The notes under the pieces: model-generated
What the model saw: the letters and a program-made list of their open reading frames with translations, nothing else
What the model was told of the DNA's origin: nothing
The model's database searches: none
Assembly: GCF_009727055.1 (NCBI RefSeq)
Contig: NC_052357.1
Coordinates: forward strand, 18,611,005-18,675,004
DNA: 64,000 nt
Source: Benincasa hispida
Lineage: Eukaryota > Streptophyta > Magnoliopsida > Cucurbitales > Cucurbitaceae
Reading direction: 5' to 3'
Made by a program: the position numbers and the translations under genes
In this document: piece by piece, positions 33,270 through 44,711 of the stretch
Layout of the letters: each line of letters starts with the position of its first letter
How positions within the stretch are numbered: the first letter of the stretch is position 1

Positions 33270-36200
33270 AGGCATTGGGAAACATATGTTATATGTGCTT
33301 TATTATTATTAAGAAGGTTTCATATATAATGAAAATATTTGGAAAAAAAAAATAGAGTTAATATAGAATGTTACACAAGTGTTTTTTCTTTTTTTTTTTG
33401 GGGTGTGTTGTTATGTTTATATTGATTGTTAGAAGGATTACTCAATATGATATATAAACCTGAACAAAATGATATACATGTTATTGACTTTTTTAAATGT
33501 CAGTTTTAAAAAACGAACTATTAGGAGTGATGCATGAACAATTTTTAAAGAAAAATCTAGCTAAAAATTTGAAAGTCTAGAAGTTTAATTGCTATAATTA
33601 TAAGTTTCACACGATGTTTTACTAAATGGAACAAGGTGTAAATTGATATATTTATAAAAGTTTATGGTTTAAATTAGAAAAATTGGAGAAAATGACAAAA
33701 TTCAGGAGTCCTTTAAATTTATGTCAAAAACCAGAAATAATAAGAATTTTGGCAAAACATGTGTTGTTCATGTAGTATCTACTTTTATAACACCAAATTT
33801 GGCCCTAGTATGGTTGGCTAACAACATTATTGAATACAGTGTAATTGTTATAGCGGGTATCGAATAGAAATACATGTAAATGGGAAGCATCGATTATGAG
33901 ATTCCAACCAAATGAATTCAAGAGAAAAAGGTAGCATATTTTTTTGGTCAATTTGAATTTCAAATGGGTAGTTTAATATCAGATCTGATTTGATATAACC
34001 ATTTTTCAAATTTATTCAAAATGAATCAATCTTTGATTTGTATATCTTCATTTTTATTTTAATTTATACTAGATCTTCAAATTTTACATTACCTTATTAT
34101 TTCAAATTTGTATTGGTATATTGGATTATGACTAAAATTTTATTCATTTTTTTATACATATTATCATCAAATAAACAGTATATTTCATTTAAATTTTCTC
34201 ATTTTCTCATTTTTATTACATTTTATCACTTATCATCTTAATACATTATTACATCATTTAAAAAAATTTTATACACACTTCGTTTTATCAATATCTCAAA
34301 AAAAGTCTTATCTTTTTATACAAATAAGTTAAGTAGTCATTGTTTCAATCTTTTTATTTTTGCTATGGATCTACATTGAGTAAGAATTATTTTTTACGAT
34401 AGATGGAAATGAAAGTTTACACTATCATGATTATCATGTTATTGAAACTTATATTCCATCAAATTCGTCTTTCCCATAAATTGTTGATTATATTCAAGGT
34501 AAGCTTTTTCAGTCTTCCAATATCTATGTACTCGTTTGACATTGTACTTACAAAGTATTTAAATAGTGAGTCATCTCGTCCTTACTATTGATAATAATTC
34601 GGTCTTTGTTTGCTTTTTTTTTTCACTAGTCATTCTAGCAGTCCTCAATCTTTCACTACTCTTGTTCTTCATTCATTTTTCTCTTTTTTTATAATTTTAA
34701 TCCTTGTTCAAATGAATTTAAAGGGTTGATTATTTTTAAACTTATTCGTTAAAAAATGGCAAATAATGTATAGAACAGATCAAAGTGCATGGCAAAAAGA
34801 AAGATTGTAGGAAGTTTTGATTTTCCTATATGTGAAAAACTCGTGGTATTATCGTGAAAAAACCCGGTGGTATTATTGATTTTCTTCTCCCACGATAGAG
34901 ATTGATTGGACTCATCCTTCCGCTTGCAGAAGGATCAATTTTAGAGTTCCTTGCAATAGGATCAGTTTCGATGTCCCTTAAATGGGTAAACAAGGGTTAG
35001 AGAAGAATATACATGAGAAGGTGAAATTTTTGTTCACGATTTGCAATCACTTACCTTGCAACAATGGAAGGGATTTCTCCAGCCTATTTGCTAGTGTAGC
35101 CATAATGGAAGGGATTCTCCTCATGATGGGCAGGGAGATTTTGTGATGTGTCGCCTGAGCAAAGAGGTTTTGTGACTGGTCGGCCAAACAGAGTGATTTT
35201 GTTCTTCACGCTTTCGGTGTGTCTTGATTTCGATTGAGGAAAGTCGAAAATCTCTACTTTCTTTTATTGTGGAATTAGAGTTCTTTGTGTTTTTGGGTTT
35301 TTTTTTTTTTTTTAATGCACGCCTTGATTTGTGTAGCAATCATATCATGTAGGTGTAGATTTGAGGTTTGTAGGCTGCATCCGTTTAGAAACTCTCCGAC
35401 TTCAATATGTGAACGTTGGACCTTTTATTTTAAGTGAGGGTAGTTTTGATAAATTTTTCATTATTATTTTTTTATTATTTAATTCAATTTTGCCATTTTC
35501 ACAATTTTTAAAATATTTTGTTATTCCAAATGAAACTTTAAATTTAATCATTTATCTAGGCAGCCTTTTAAATTAATACAATTGTATTTCAAAGTTTTAA
35601 TTGATGCAACCCTCACAATTATTTAGGAGAATAATGTGATATGTTTTCCCTTAGTTTATGAATTTTTAGATTAAAATACCATTTCGGTTCCTATATTTTG
35701 AGAGTTTCTTTATTTCATCTTTATGTTTTTAAATGTGTAAATTTAAATTTTATGTGCTTTCAAAAAATCTTAAAATATTACCAAATTTTATAAAAATCTA
35801 ACTTTAAAATAACAATAAGCACAATATTTAAATTTAATTCAAAGTACATAAACTTTTGAGGATTTTTTATTATTATTATTAAATTGAATCTACCACTTGA
35901 GTTACACGGTGAGAGGAGTATCGATAGTCTCGCTATAAAATGTTCCAATTAAGTATCAACATGAGAATAATTCAATCGGACATAAGACATATGCTTTCCA
36001 TCCCTACATTGATATAAATAAAATATATTATTGTCTCAAAATCAAGTTTTTCTCATTAGATAAAAAGTACAATAAAAATATTCAATGATGACAAATAATC
36101 AAACAAATCCATGTCATACATTAATAATTTCTCTTTCTCTTACCATTCAATAAAAATGAGGATGGTGGTTGCTTGCAGTAATATTTGGATTGACATATTT

Positions 36201-36671
36201 AATAAGATAAATTCTTATAAATAGAAAAATCTAAAAAATATTTAGATTTTATAACAAAAATTTTTTTGAAATTTATTGCTATAAAGTATAAATGTTTTTA
36301 AATATTTTTTATATTTAAAAAAATCCCTATTAATAATTTAATTTCATATTAATTAAAGATTATTTAATATTATTAATGAACTCTAATTTGAGTCATAGAT
36401 CTTTTGATCGTTAAAATATGTTAGATTGAACTATGCCACTTTAATCACTATAAAGATTATTCTTACACTATACCATTCAAGTTAGTAATTCAACCATTAA
36501 TTGTTGTCATATATTTCTAATAAACTCATTAATAACTGAAAGTTACTCATTAATGATACCAATATGAGCATAGCACTATATAATAAGATATTATTATTGT
36601 TATAATTATTATTATTATAAATTGAAGGTGGGATCTCCACACCAAACATTTGTTCAACTTAAAAAAATGGT

Positions 36672-37280
36672 GAAAAATATGTTTTTTGGTCCCTAAATTT
36701 TGAATCTAGTTTTTATTTAGTCCACAGGTTTCAAAATGTTACACATTTAGTTCTTTAGCTTTGAGTTTGATTTCAATTTAGTCCCTAAATTTTGAAATGC
36801 TACAATTTTTACCCATGACATTTGAGTTTTGCTTCAATGTGGTCATTATGTTTGAAGATTTACACTTGTAACCTCGATTTTTCACTAAATACTTATTTTC
36901 CGTCTTTAGAGTTAATTTATGTTAATAAATTAAAATTTGCTAAAAGAAGTATAATTAATTAAGCTTTACTATTTTTATCATTTTTAAAATTAAATTTAAA
37001 ACTTCACTTCATCAATATTGTTAATTAAATAGACATTGTTGTCAATAATTGAAAATGATAATTGAATAAAAAATTAAGGTTAAAAATGTAAAATCTTGAA
37101 ACCTATGGACCAAATTGAAACAAAACTGAAATCTTAAGGGTAAAATTGTAACATTTTGAAACTTAGGGACTAAATTGAAACAAATTTCAAAACTTAAGGA
37201 CTAAAGATGTAACATTTTAAAACCTAGAGATTAAGTTAAAAACTAGAGCCAAAACCTAGGGACAAAAAATGTATTATTTT
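36672..37280. mobile_element. Foldback (long inverted repeat) element with GGTCCCTAAATTTT arms
   Basis: The left arm (36672 to ~36900) contains TTTTGGTCCCTAAATTTTGA and repeated TTTAGTCCCTAAATTTTGAA. The right arm (~37060-37280) holds the inverted versions (TTGAAACTTAGGGACTAAAT; CCTAGGGACAAAAAATG). Each arm itself has three or four internal repeats of a ~55-bp module (TTAGTCC...AAAATGTTACA). A short AT-rich loop separates the arms. No coding potential. Confidence 0.7.
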
Positions 37281-37815
37281 CTATAAAAAAAAATTAAAAT
37301 GATTTTTGTTATTTTGACAAATCAATAAATAATTTTTAATTACATTTATCCCTTGTTTGTCTCATGTAGATTTTTGCATGTCTAATTTAAGATCAATATT
37401 TAATTATAATTTGCATTGGTAGGAAAAAGAATATTTGAAGTTTTTATAAAATTTCTGTTTCCAAAACACTTTAAATCCAAAAGAATTGTGATACCAAGTG
37501 GTAACCAACTTCACCAATATCATTATTATAGATTCATAACACATCAACTAACTTATCTCAATAATAATAATAAATCAACAAACATTGTACTTTGTCTCTA
37601 AAATCTAGCTAATCACCAACCAATGAAAATCATGAGGCTGTTGGGAGAAAATTGATGCTTAAAATCTTTCTCCAATTTTATGGGTTTAAATTTTATTAAT
37701 TAACACTCCTAATTTCCAAAGATATTTCATATAAAAGATTTTATATTCACTTTAAATAAAAATATTTTCTATGCATTCATTTGTAAAGATGAGAAACACT
37801 TTTTTTAACCACTTA

Positions 37816-38824
37816 GGATGTGTTTGGTATGTGATAAAAGTAGAGAGTTGAGTTGAGTTAGTTAAATTATCTAGGGAGTTAAATTGTCTGTGTTTGTTTG
37901 CAGAGTTGAGTTGAGTTAGTAATTATTGTCTGTGTTTGTTGTGAGCTGAGTTGAGTTGAAGGATCTAATGCAGTTTTTTTTGTAAATGAGATTAATTATA
38001 TTTTTTTCTGTTTATTTTTTTATTTCATTTTTTTATTTTTTAGTTTTATGCTTTGCTATTGTTGATTAATTTTCAAATATACACGTATTTTCTCAAATCA
38101 TTTATGACATAAACTGGACAATCTCATTTTTTTTCTCAATTTGTAGAACATAATATATTATTTTTCATATATTCTTTTCAAAAACTGTAATAATTCTAAT
38201 TCTCTTCAATCGATAAAACATATCAACAAAATATATTTCATATTACTGCTTAATTAATTGGTATATTATATATTGTATGTATATATATTGAACGTAATTA
38301 TCCCAATTACTAATTGGTATATTGTATGTATATATATTGAATCTTGCTAACTTAATTTTATTATTTCACATATATATAATATGGATAGTATATTTTGGGG
38401 ATCCAAACGGCAAAAATGAGGGAAGAGAGAAAGAAATGAAAATAGAATCCAAAGGTTTGACGATAAAAAAAAATAATAATAATAGGGAAGAGAGAAAAAT
38501 GAAAATATATTGATTTTTAGGGTTAGTTTTGAGGAAAAAAAGGGGGAGTTTTGAGTAGGTAAAAAATGGGTTTTAATAACCCATAGGTTTGACGATTAAA
38601 AAAAAAAAAAAAAATCTATATCCAAACGACAAAGATGAGGGAAGAGAGAAAGAAATGAAAATATATTGATTTTTAGGATTAGTTTTGAGAGGATAAAAAA
38701 AAAAGAAGTTTTGAGTGGGTAAAAAAGGGTTTTAATAACCCATAGGTTTTCTTGATAGGCTTAACAAACATGTAATAAATACACACCCAACCCAAAAACT
38801 CATACTTATTTATCAAACACCTCC
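37816..38824. mobile_element. Tourist/PIF-Harbinger-like non-autonomous element
   Basis: The termini GGATGTGTTTGGTATGTGAT and, at the right as reverse complement, GGAGGTGTTTGATAAATAAG form an imperfect inverted repeat. The flanks are TTA at 37813-37815 and 38825-38827, the 3-bp target duplication expected of PIF/Harbinger. At ~1.0 kb it encodes no transposase. The interior carries GAGTTGAGTTGAG repeats at the left and a duplicated segment at the right. Confidence 0.65.
38399..38752 (+). repeat. Tandem duplication inside the Harbinger-like element
   Basis: ATGAGGGAAGAGAGAAAGAA occurs near 38417 and again near 38634. Each is followed by AAAATATATTGATTTTTAGG, TTTTGAGT(A/G)GGTAAAAAA and TTTTAATAACCCATAGGTTT. 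Unit 1 is ~215 bases and unit 2 is slightly shorter. A smaller duplication (GGTATATTGTATGTATATAT-like, near 38261 and 38316) lies just upstream. Confidence 0.7.
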
Positions 38825-40056
38825 TTAAGTAATTGAGAAAAACCATCATCTCTCATATTTATGCTACTTAAGTTTAATTAAATATTAGTTTTATCTCATA
38901 TAAAATTTTGTTTGTCCTCATTGTCATTAAAATTTTGGTATTAACGTGCATTTAACAAAAGTTTTATACTCATATGTCAAAGGACTATAGTTCAATTGAA
39001 ATATAAATACGCTAGTAACCACAAGATCTATGGTTTTAATTTCTCTACCCCAATTATACTAAAAAAAAGAAAGTTTTATACTTTTTATGGTAATTTAACA
39101 ACATATAGACAAAAAAAAATATTATATATAAAAGCTCAAAGATTAATTTCAGGTGTTAGATAAATAAAAAGACCATGAAATAGAACAAAAAAAAATTGGG
39201 TCTACACTTATAATTAATCAACTATTTATTAAGGTTTCTTTCCCACACTCAAAAGATGGCATATCAACAAAAATCAATAGACTATATCATTCCATCTTCA
39301 TTCTCACTTTACATTATTATTCATTTAGCATCTAAGATAACTTTTTCCTCTCTATAAAGTGAATGTGATTGATAAACATATTTGCGTAAAAAGGATATCC
39401 AAAAAGTAACTCTAAAACTGATTTCAACCTAATTATTTGTCTTCATCGTATAGATAAATTTATATCTTTACTTCATAAAATTATATATGATAAACATATA
39501 TGTAATTTTTTTAGTAAAAAGTAAAACAAATATAGGGTCCTTCCCTTTTGGAACATAAATGATTGTGAGAAAAATATATAATAAGATCGACATAGTCGAT
39601 CATAGAAACATGTCTATCCATCTCAAGATTCGTCTAGAACGATTCATATATTGATACTTCAATTTTTATAGAATGAATGTCATAATATTATGTACTCAAT
39701 TGAGGTATGTTGTTATGGTATTTTAAGTTCATTTTAATCTCAAATTAAAATTGTGGGAATTTAAAAGATTGAGAATTTTTTTAATAAAATATCTTTAATG
39801 GTAGTAGGTTAAAGTATAGTTCACTTTATTTGGAAAGTTATGTTTAATAAATAAAATAAAATAAAAAATTGCACAAAGGTAATTTCATCTTAAAAAGGGC
39901 AATGGAAAGAAACCACCAAGCACACATTCCAAGACTCTACTGAAAAATGGAAGGAGACAAAATCATATCATATGCCTTATGCAAATGCACCCCCAATCCC
40001 TTATGGGCACCCCTTATTATTATGTACACTTTCTAACAAGAATATTCCATACTTGC

Positions 40057-40058
<2 letters not shown>

Positions 40059-40091
<33 letters not shown>
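40059..40091. repeat. TA dinucleotide microsatellite
   Basis: An uninterrupted run of TA repeats, about 33 bases long. Confidence 0.95.
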
Positions 40092-40094
<3 letters not shown>

Positions 40095-40243
40095 TTTTTC
40101 TTTTTAGGTTGACGGTTCAAATCTTCATACCTTCGTTTGTTATATTGAAAAAATTCATCTAAAATTCAGAGATTTGAATTTCATTATCATACAATGTTGA
40201 ACTAAAAAAAAGAAAAAACTTTTAAATGAGAATCTGAGATTTT

Positions 40244-40453
40244 GGGTGTGTTTGGTTTAACTTTTCAAGTGTTAAATTTTAAAAATGTGTTACTTTGAAA
40301 ATTTTTTGAGTGTTTGACAACAACTCAAAATAGTTTTTGAAATACTTTTTAAGGTGTATTTTATTATTATTATTTTTTTTATCAAACGAGTTTAAATAAA
40401 AATGAGTTTTTTTTTAAAAAAATATTTTTTCTATGGTCATTCCAAATAGACCC
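40244..40453. mobile_element. Short MITE with GGGTGTGTTTGG terminus
   Basis: The left end GGGTGTGTTTGGT is inverted at the right end (TCCAAATAGACCC). The interior is AT-rich with GTGTTTGACAACAACTCAAA and a shared core with 6245-6425. About 210 bases, no coding capacity. Confidence 0.6.
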
Positions 40454-41526
40454 TTCATGTCATTCTTGTAAATAAAATATTGTTTAATTAAAGAGTGATA
40501 TAACATGTCTACTCACCAAATTGTCGAATGATTGGATGAAAAATAGAGTTTTGCAAACTATATTTCATTTAAAAAAATATGATATCTATATATTAGATCT
40601 ATAACCACTCCAAATTTGAAGTTAGGGCGTAACTCCTCACACATAAAACTATATATATATAACTTTGTTTATATTTGCTATATGATTCTATTTATCCCAA
40701 GCAATAAATTTGTTAACCATAAATTTAGATTTAGATATTATAAACTCAATCCCCAAAAAATAAGACTACAAATTGACCTTTTTAAAAACATAATCTTTTT
40801 TTTTTTTTTTTGTATAATTCATCATAAACTTCCCCTTCAAATCCTTTGTTGGGAGAAAGGAAGTTAGTATTTTTGTCAAGAACTTAAAGGATAAAATGGT
40901 TATGTAATGTTTATTTATTTATTTTGGTGATTTGATGTGAAAATGGCAATGTCCATGGCATCTAAAATATTATTTGTAATGTGCATTATTAATTATTATT
41001 ATTTCTTTTCAACAGCCCCAGCAGCATGGGCTTCCATTTGTCTCTCTTGCATTGCAAGCTAAGTTAATCCATTATAATAAAGCCTCCATATATTACATTT
41101 TCTTTTTATGGCTTTCAAAGGAATTCATAAGCTTCATCTAAAATCTAAGTTCTAGTTTAAAAAATCGATCAAATTATTAGAATTGGGTTAGTTTTAGTAT
41201 TATAATAATTAGCAAGGTTGATCTAGGAATGTATAACTTAAAATTTTAAAAAAGAGATCAATTTGAGCGATCCAAAAAAAAAAAAAAAAAAAATTTTCAA
41301 ATAAAACTACGCTGTCAGCACAAGGGAAAATCCCAACCTGATAAGAGGTAAGTCATGAAAGAAAAAAAAAAAATCTTTTTTTTTTTTTTTTTTGGTAAAT
41401 GAGCAAACGGTTGGAAATGACTTTTGAACTTAAGCTCATAAGAAAAATTAAGGGGAGTGGAACGTTTTGTCCCGCATAGATAGATTTAAAACTGCCTAGA
41501 GGATATAAATACCAAGACATTCCATA

Positions 41527-42830
41527 TGAGAATGCAAAGTGTGTTGGTGGCAGAAGTATAACCTTTTTACCACACGCGTATGCTACTCTTGTTAGGGATA
41601 TAAATATAATATGATTATATTTATTTTTTTTAATTTAACAATTATGGGATAAGTGTTGTCGGTTTTTTCTCCGTAACCGAATGAAATAGTGGGAGGTTGC
41701 AATCAGTTTTCGTAACTAAAGGACAAAATGAAAATGGTTTTCATTTTGCAAAGAAATCAAATATTTGCTCACTGATTGAGTACACTGCCCATCGCCTAGC
41801 AAACCGAGAGCATACACGACAGCTCAAAGTTTACTAAACGATCGTGTACATGCGCGCTCGAGTGTTTTACTAAACGATCGTTTATACGACCAGCCCCAGT
41901 TTACTACACGATCGTGTACTTTTTTCTAAACGATCAAGCAGTCATCTATACAATACACTTCCGATATCTCCCACTTTCTTGTTCATGGTAAACGATCGTT
42001 CCTTCCTCATTCCCTCTACCAAATCCAACAGAGTCCACACCTCCTGGATTCTCACTATGAGAATACCGAGGTTTCTGAATGGTTGTGTCCTCCAGTTGCC
42101 TTGTTTGTGAGGAGTTTGTTCGTGGGTAGACGACAGCGAGATTTGGTGGACGATTGGTTTGGCTTGCACAGCGATAGCGAGATGTGCAGTCCTTTGATGA
42201 GAGCGAGATTGAAAAGCAAAGAAGAGTTCTTCAACTGGTATGTATCTCGTTCCTTTGTTGTTTAAAGTTCAAAGCATGTTGTAATTTGTTGTTAAATGCA
42301 TAACTTGTATATTTGATTGTGAATGCGGTATTTGTCATAATGAGTTTGGAACGATCTTGCTTCTGCTCAGAGATGCTCTTTGATAAGAGTTCCTTCATTT
42401 AGTTGGACGGGTGAGTTCGAGTAATCGTACTTGTGCAAAAAAGAACAATTTTTTTTATTACTTATCTTTTTAACTATTTTTTAATAGAATTTTTATTAAA
42501 TCTTTTTATATGGATTTTGTTAACTGTTCATTCATTTTTTTACCCTTTAATTTGTTTATGACCGTTTGTTTTGTGACCATTCATTTGTGACAATTTGTTT
42601 CAGACCGTTCATGTCCTCCCTTCCACTGTTATTTAACATAGATCAAACCTGAGAGAGGAGACACAATAACTCGATTTCCTTCTTCTGTTTTCTTCTAAAT
42701 TCTTCTTTTGTTCTGAGCATTCTTCTCATTGGTTCTACTCCATTTTTCGACGAGTGCACGTCTGAATTTGGAGACTGCATTAACCTTGGGGAGCAACCGA
42801 CATAGCGATTAGCACCGAGGTCCTTGATCA
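41527..42830 (+). mobile_element. Left copy of a long repeat flanking the copia complex, interrupted
   Basis: TGAGAATGCAAAGTGTGTTG and the following GGTGGCAGAAGTATAACC match 52769 onward (TGAAAATCCAAAGTGCGTTG, GGTGGTAGAAGTATAAACC). After the interruption at 41590-42397 the match resumes at about 42430 (GTACTTGTGCAAAAAAGAAC) and runs to about 42825 (GCGATTAGCA.CGAGGT). Flanking gag-pol in direct orientation, the two copies behave like the LTRs of the host copia element. Clean target duplications were not found. Confidence 0.5.
41590..42397 (+). mobile_element. Internally deleted copia LTR (family 1)
   Basis: It starts TGTTAGGG and ends GATAAGAGTTCCTTCA, the termini of the family-1 LTRs at 47406-51500, but jumps from the first eight bases directly to the ATATAATATGATTATAT region, so roughly the first half is missing. 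It carries the family's array of ACGATCGT motifs (41830-42000) and the CTGGATTCTCACTATGAGAA block. The 5-base flanks do not match, so the insertion or a later recombination is not clean. Confidence 0.65.
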
Positions 42831-44711
42831 TGAACACTCGAATACAACAACCTCGAACGCTCGTCCAACACAATCGCTACACTGCACGAACACCACACAC
42901 TCAAACTCAGCGATCGCATCGATAACGAACACCCCAACAGCATGAACAGCCTCTATAGAATCTCGACGATATCGAGTTGAGTATGACACCACCAAGAAGG
43001 CTACCTTGGTATTCTCAGTGTGAGAATCCAGAGGGTGGGCTCTGTGTAGACTTAGTTCGAGGCAAAACAACGGAGGAAACAACAATCGTGTAAATGATCG
43101 AGCAAGTGGGAGATGGCAAAACCTATCATATATGTCGATGCCCAATCGTTTAGCAAAAGCTAAGCGATCGTCTAGCAAAAGTTATGCGATTGTTTAGCTC
43201 ATCACTTAGCAAAACGTCTGTCGCCTACAAACACTGTACGATCGTTTACCTTAGTCCAAGCTGTCGCTTAGTAAATCCAATTTACTTGACAACTTCCGTG
43301 AGATTCTGAGAGAGAAAAATCTCAAATTCAACAATTTTCAACCTTATTAAAATTAGGAAAACAATTTTCCTTTTATCTCACGGTTACCATGAAACCACCA
43401 ATAACCTCCCACTCAATTAGTTATTAGAGAAAAATAGTTAATTATCCAATCATTAATATTATTATAAATATAAATGATAACCAACTTATCATACTATATT
43501 TATAACCTATAGTTTTAATATTTCATCTCATGAAACATATAAACTATAACTTTTTTTCTATTCCATGGTATTTAATGTAAATCTCATTTACATTAATCCT
43601 CCACTAGATGTATCTCATACACCATACTGATCATATCATATACAGTCGAAATACCTCTTGTGAATTTGAATATTTCAAATCAACACCAAGAACTGATCCT
43701 CAACTGAATCCATTGAGCTACCAAGGGGACCTTATGGACCTGTAGCTCGAAGCTCCAACGGTACGTGAATAACTAACTACACTCTTTAGTCACGAGATCC
43801 ACTATCTATTAACTGCCAGGTACTCCACTAAAGACTGACAACTGAACTCTCCTTACCACAGATATATTATGTGTCCATCTTAACCAATCAACAGTATGAC
43901 AAACCTTCATAAATCGCTCGTAAGTACAACTCGACCAATAACCATTATGCCCCTGTAGTTACAACCAGTTCCTTAAGTACCACTGATCTCTCTAATGAAC
44001 ATAAGTTATAGTCCTACTATGATTGGGTCCTCTCTTCCAAAGAGAAGTTGTGGCCACTATGTTCAAGCCCTAGAATCAGCCCTTAAGGGAACAATCTCTC
44101 TACTTATCCCTGCTTCGGGAAAGAAGTGAATTCCATCTTGTGGATTGAGTTCCCAGCTCTCAAATCAGACAAGTCCTAAAAAAGGTAGGCATGTTAAGTT
44201 GGCAATCTAGCCACTCTCACGCCTACTAATCAAAAGACCTTCCTCAAATGTAGGAGTTCTCAAAACACTCAGGATTGAGGTCATGTCACCTATGGTCGTT
44301 TAGATGAGATGTAAGTTTCTAGTGTCAACGACATTATATATAGAGTCTAGTCATCTCGTGGTTCGGTCTTATACAAACTCTTTATATAGACACCCCCACT
44401 CGCATGTCTCCGCATGAATGGTTAGGATCTACCATCTGTAGTAGTTTACAACACTTGCAAACCTCTATAAAGTGGGCCGCATCCATAGTGTCACCAGGAT
44501 TAAGGTGGGATCAGGTATCCCACCTTAATCCTTATACTACAGACCTATTTAGGTTATCACTTAATGCATGATCCACTTGTATATCACATATACATGCTTA
44601 AGTTTACATAAGATAACCATGGAGCTTTGTTTATTAGATATGAGTAAATGCCAGAATGAAATAACAGTTATTTTATTCATCAAACAATGTGCATCATTAC
44701 AAACAACGAGA
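42831..44711 (-). mobile_element. Copia LTR (family 1) in inverted orientation, truncated at both ends
   Basis: The reverse complement of the family-1 LTR: GGTATTCTCAGTGTGAGAAT (43010 region), GGAGGTTATTGGTGG-type segment (~43400), GGTACGTGAATAACTAACTA (near 43760) and CATGATCCACTTGTATATCA (near 44568). The CTTATCAAAG end expected on the left and the TAACA end expected on the right are missing. It abuts the first recognisable gag sequence. Small frames inside are chance. Confidence 0.7.

Larger units (their letters stand above)
33270..41526. other. Gene-poor AT-rich spacer with MITEs and foldback elements
   Basis: About 8.2 kb without a credible gene. Recognisable content: a foldback element (36672-37280), a Tourist/Harbinger-like element (37816-38824), a TA microsatellite (40059-40091), a MITE (40244-40453), several poly-A/T runs, and a small exon-like stretch on the minus strand near 35055-35124 described in the findings. 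The frames at 34038, 35361, 37416, 38322 and 40616 are low-complexity. Confidence 0.5.

Noticed and set aside
41830..42000. CRISPR-like regularly spaced repeat (ACGATCGT)
   Set aside because: Eight-base motifs at irregular spacing within a plant LTR; not a CRISPR array.
44687..44711. Copia gag starting at the ATG at 44687
   Set aside because: The first residues derive from the inverted LTR; recognisable gag sequence starts downstream, so this is a fusion frame and not a true start.
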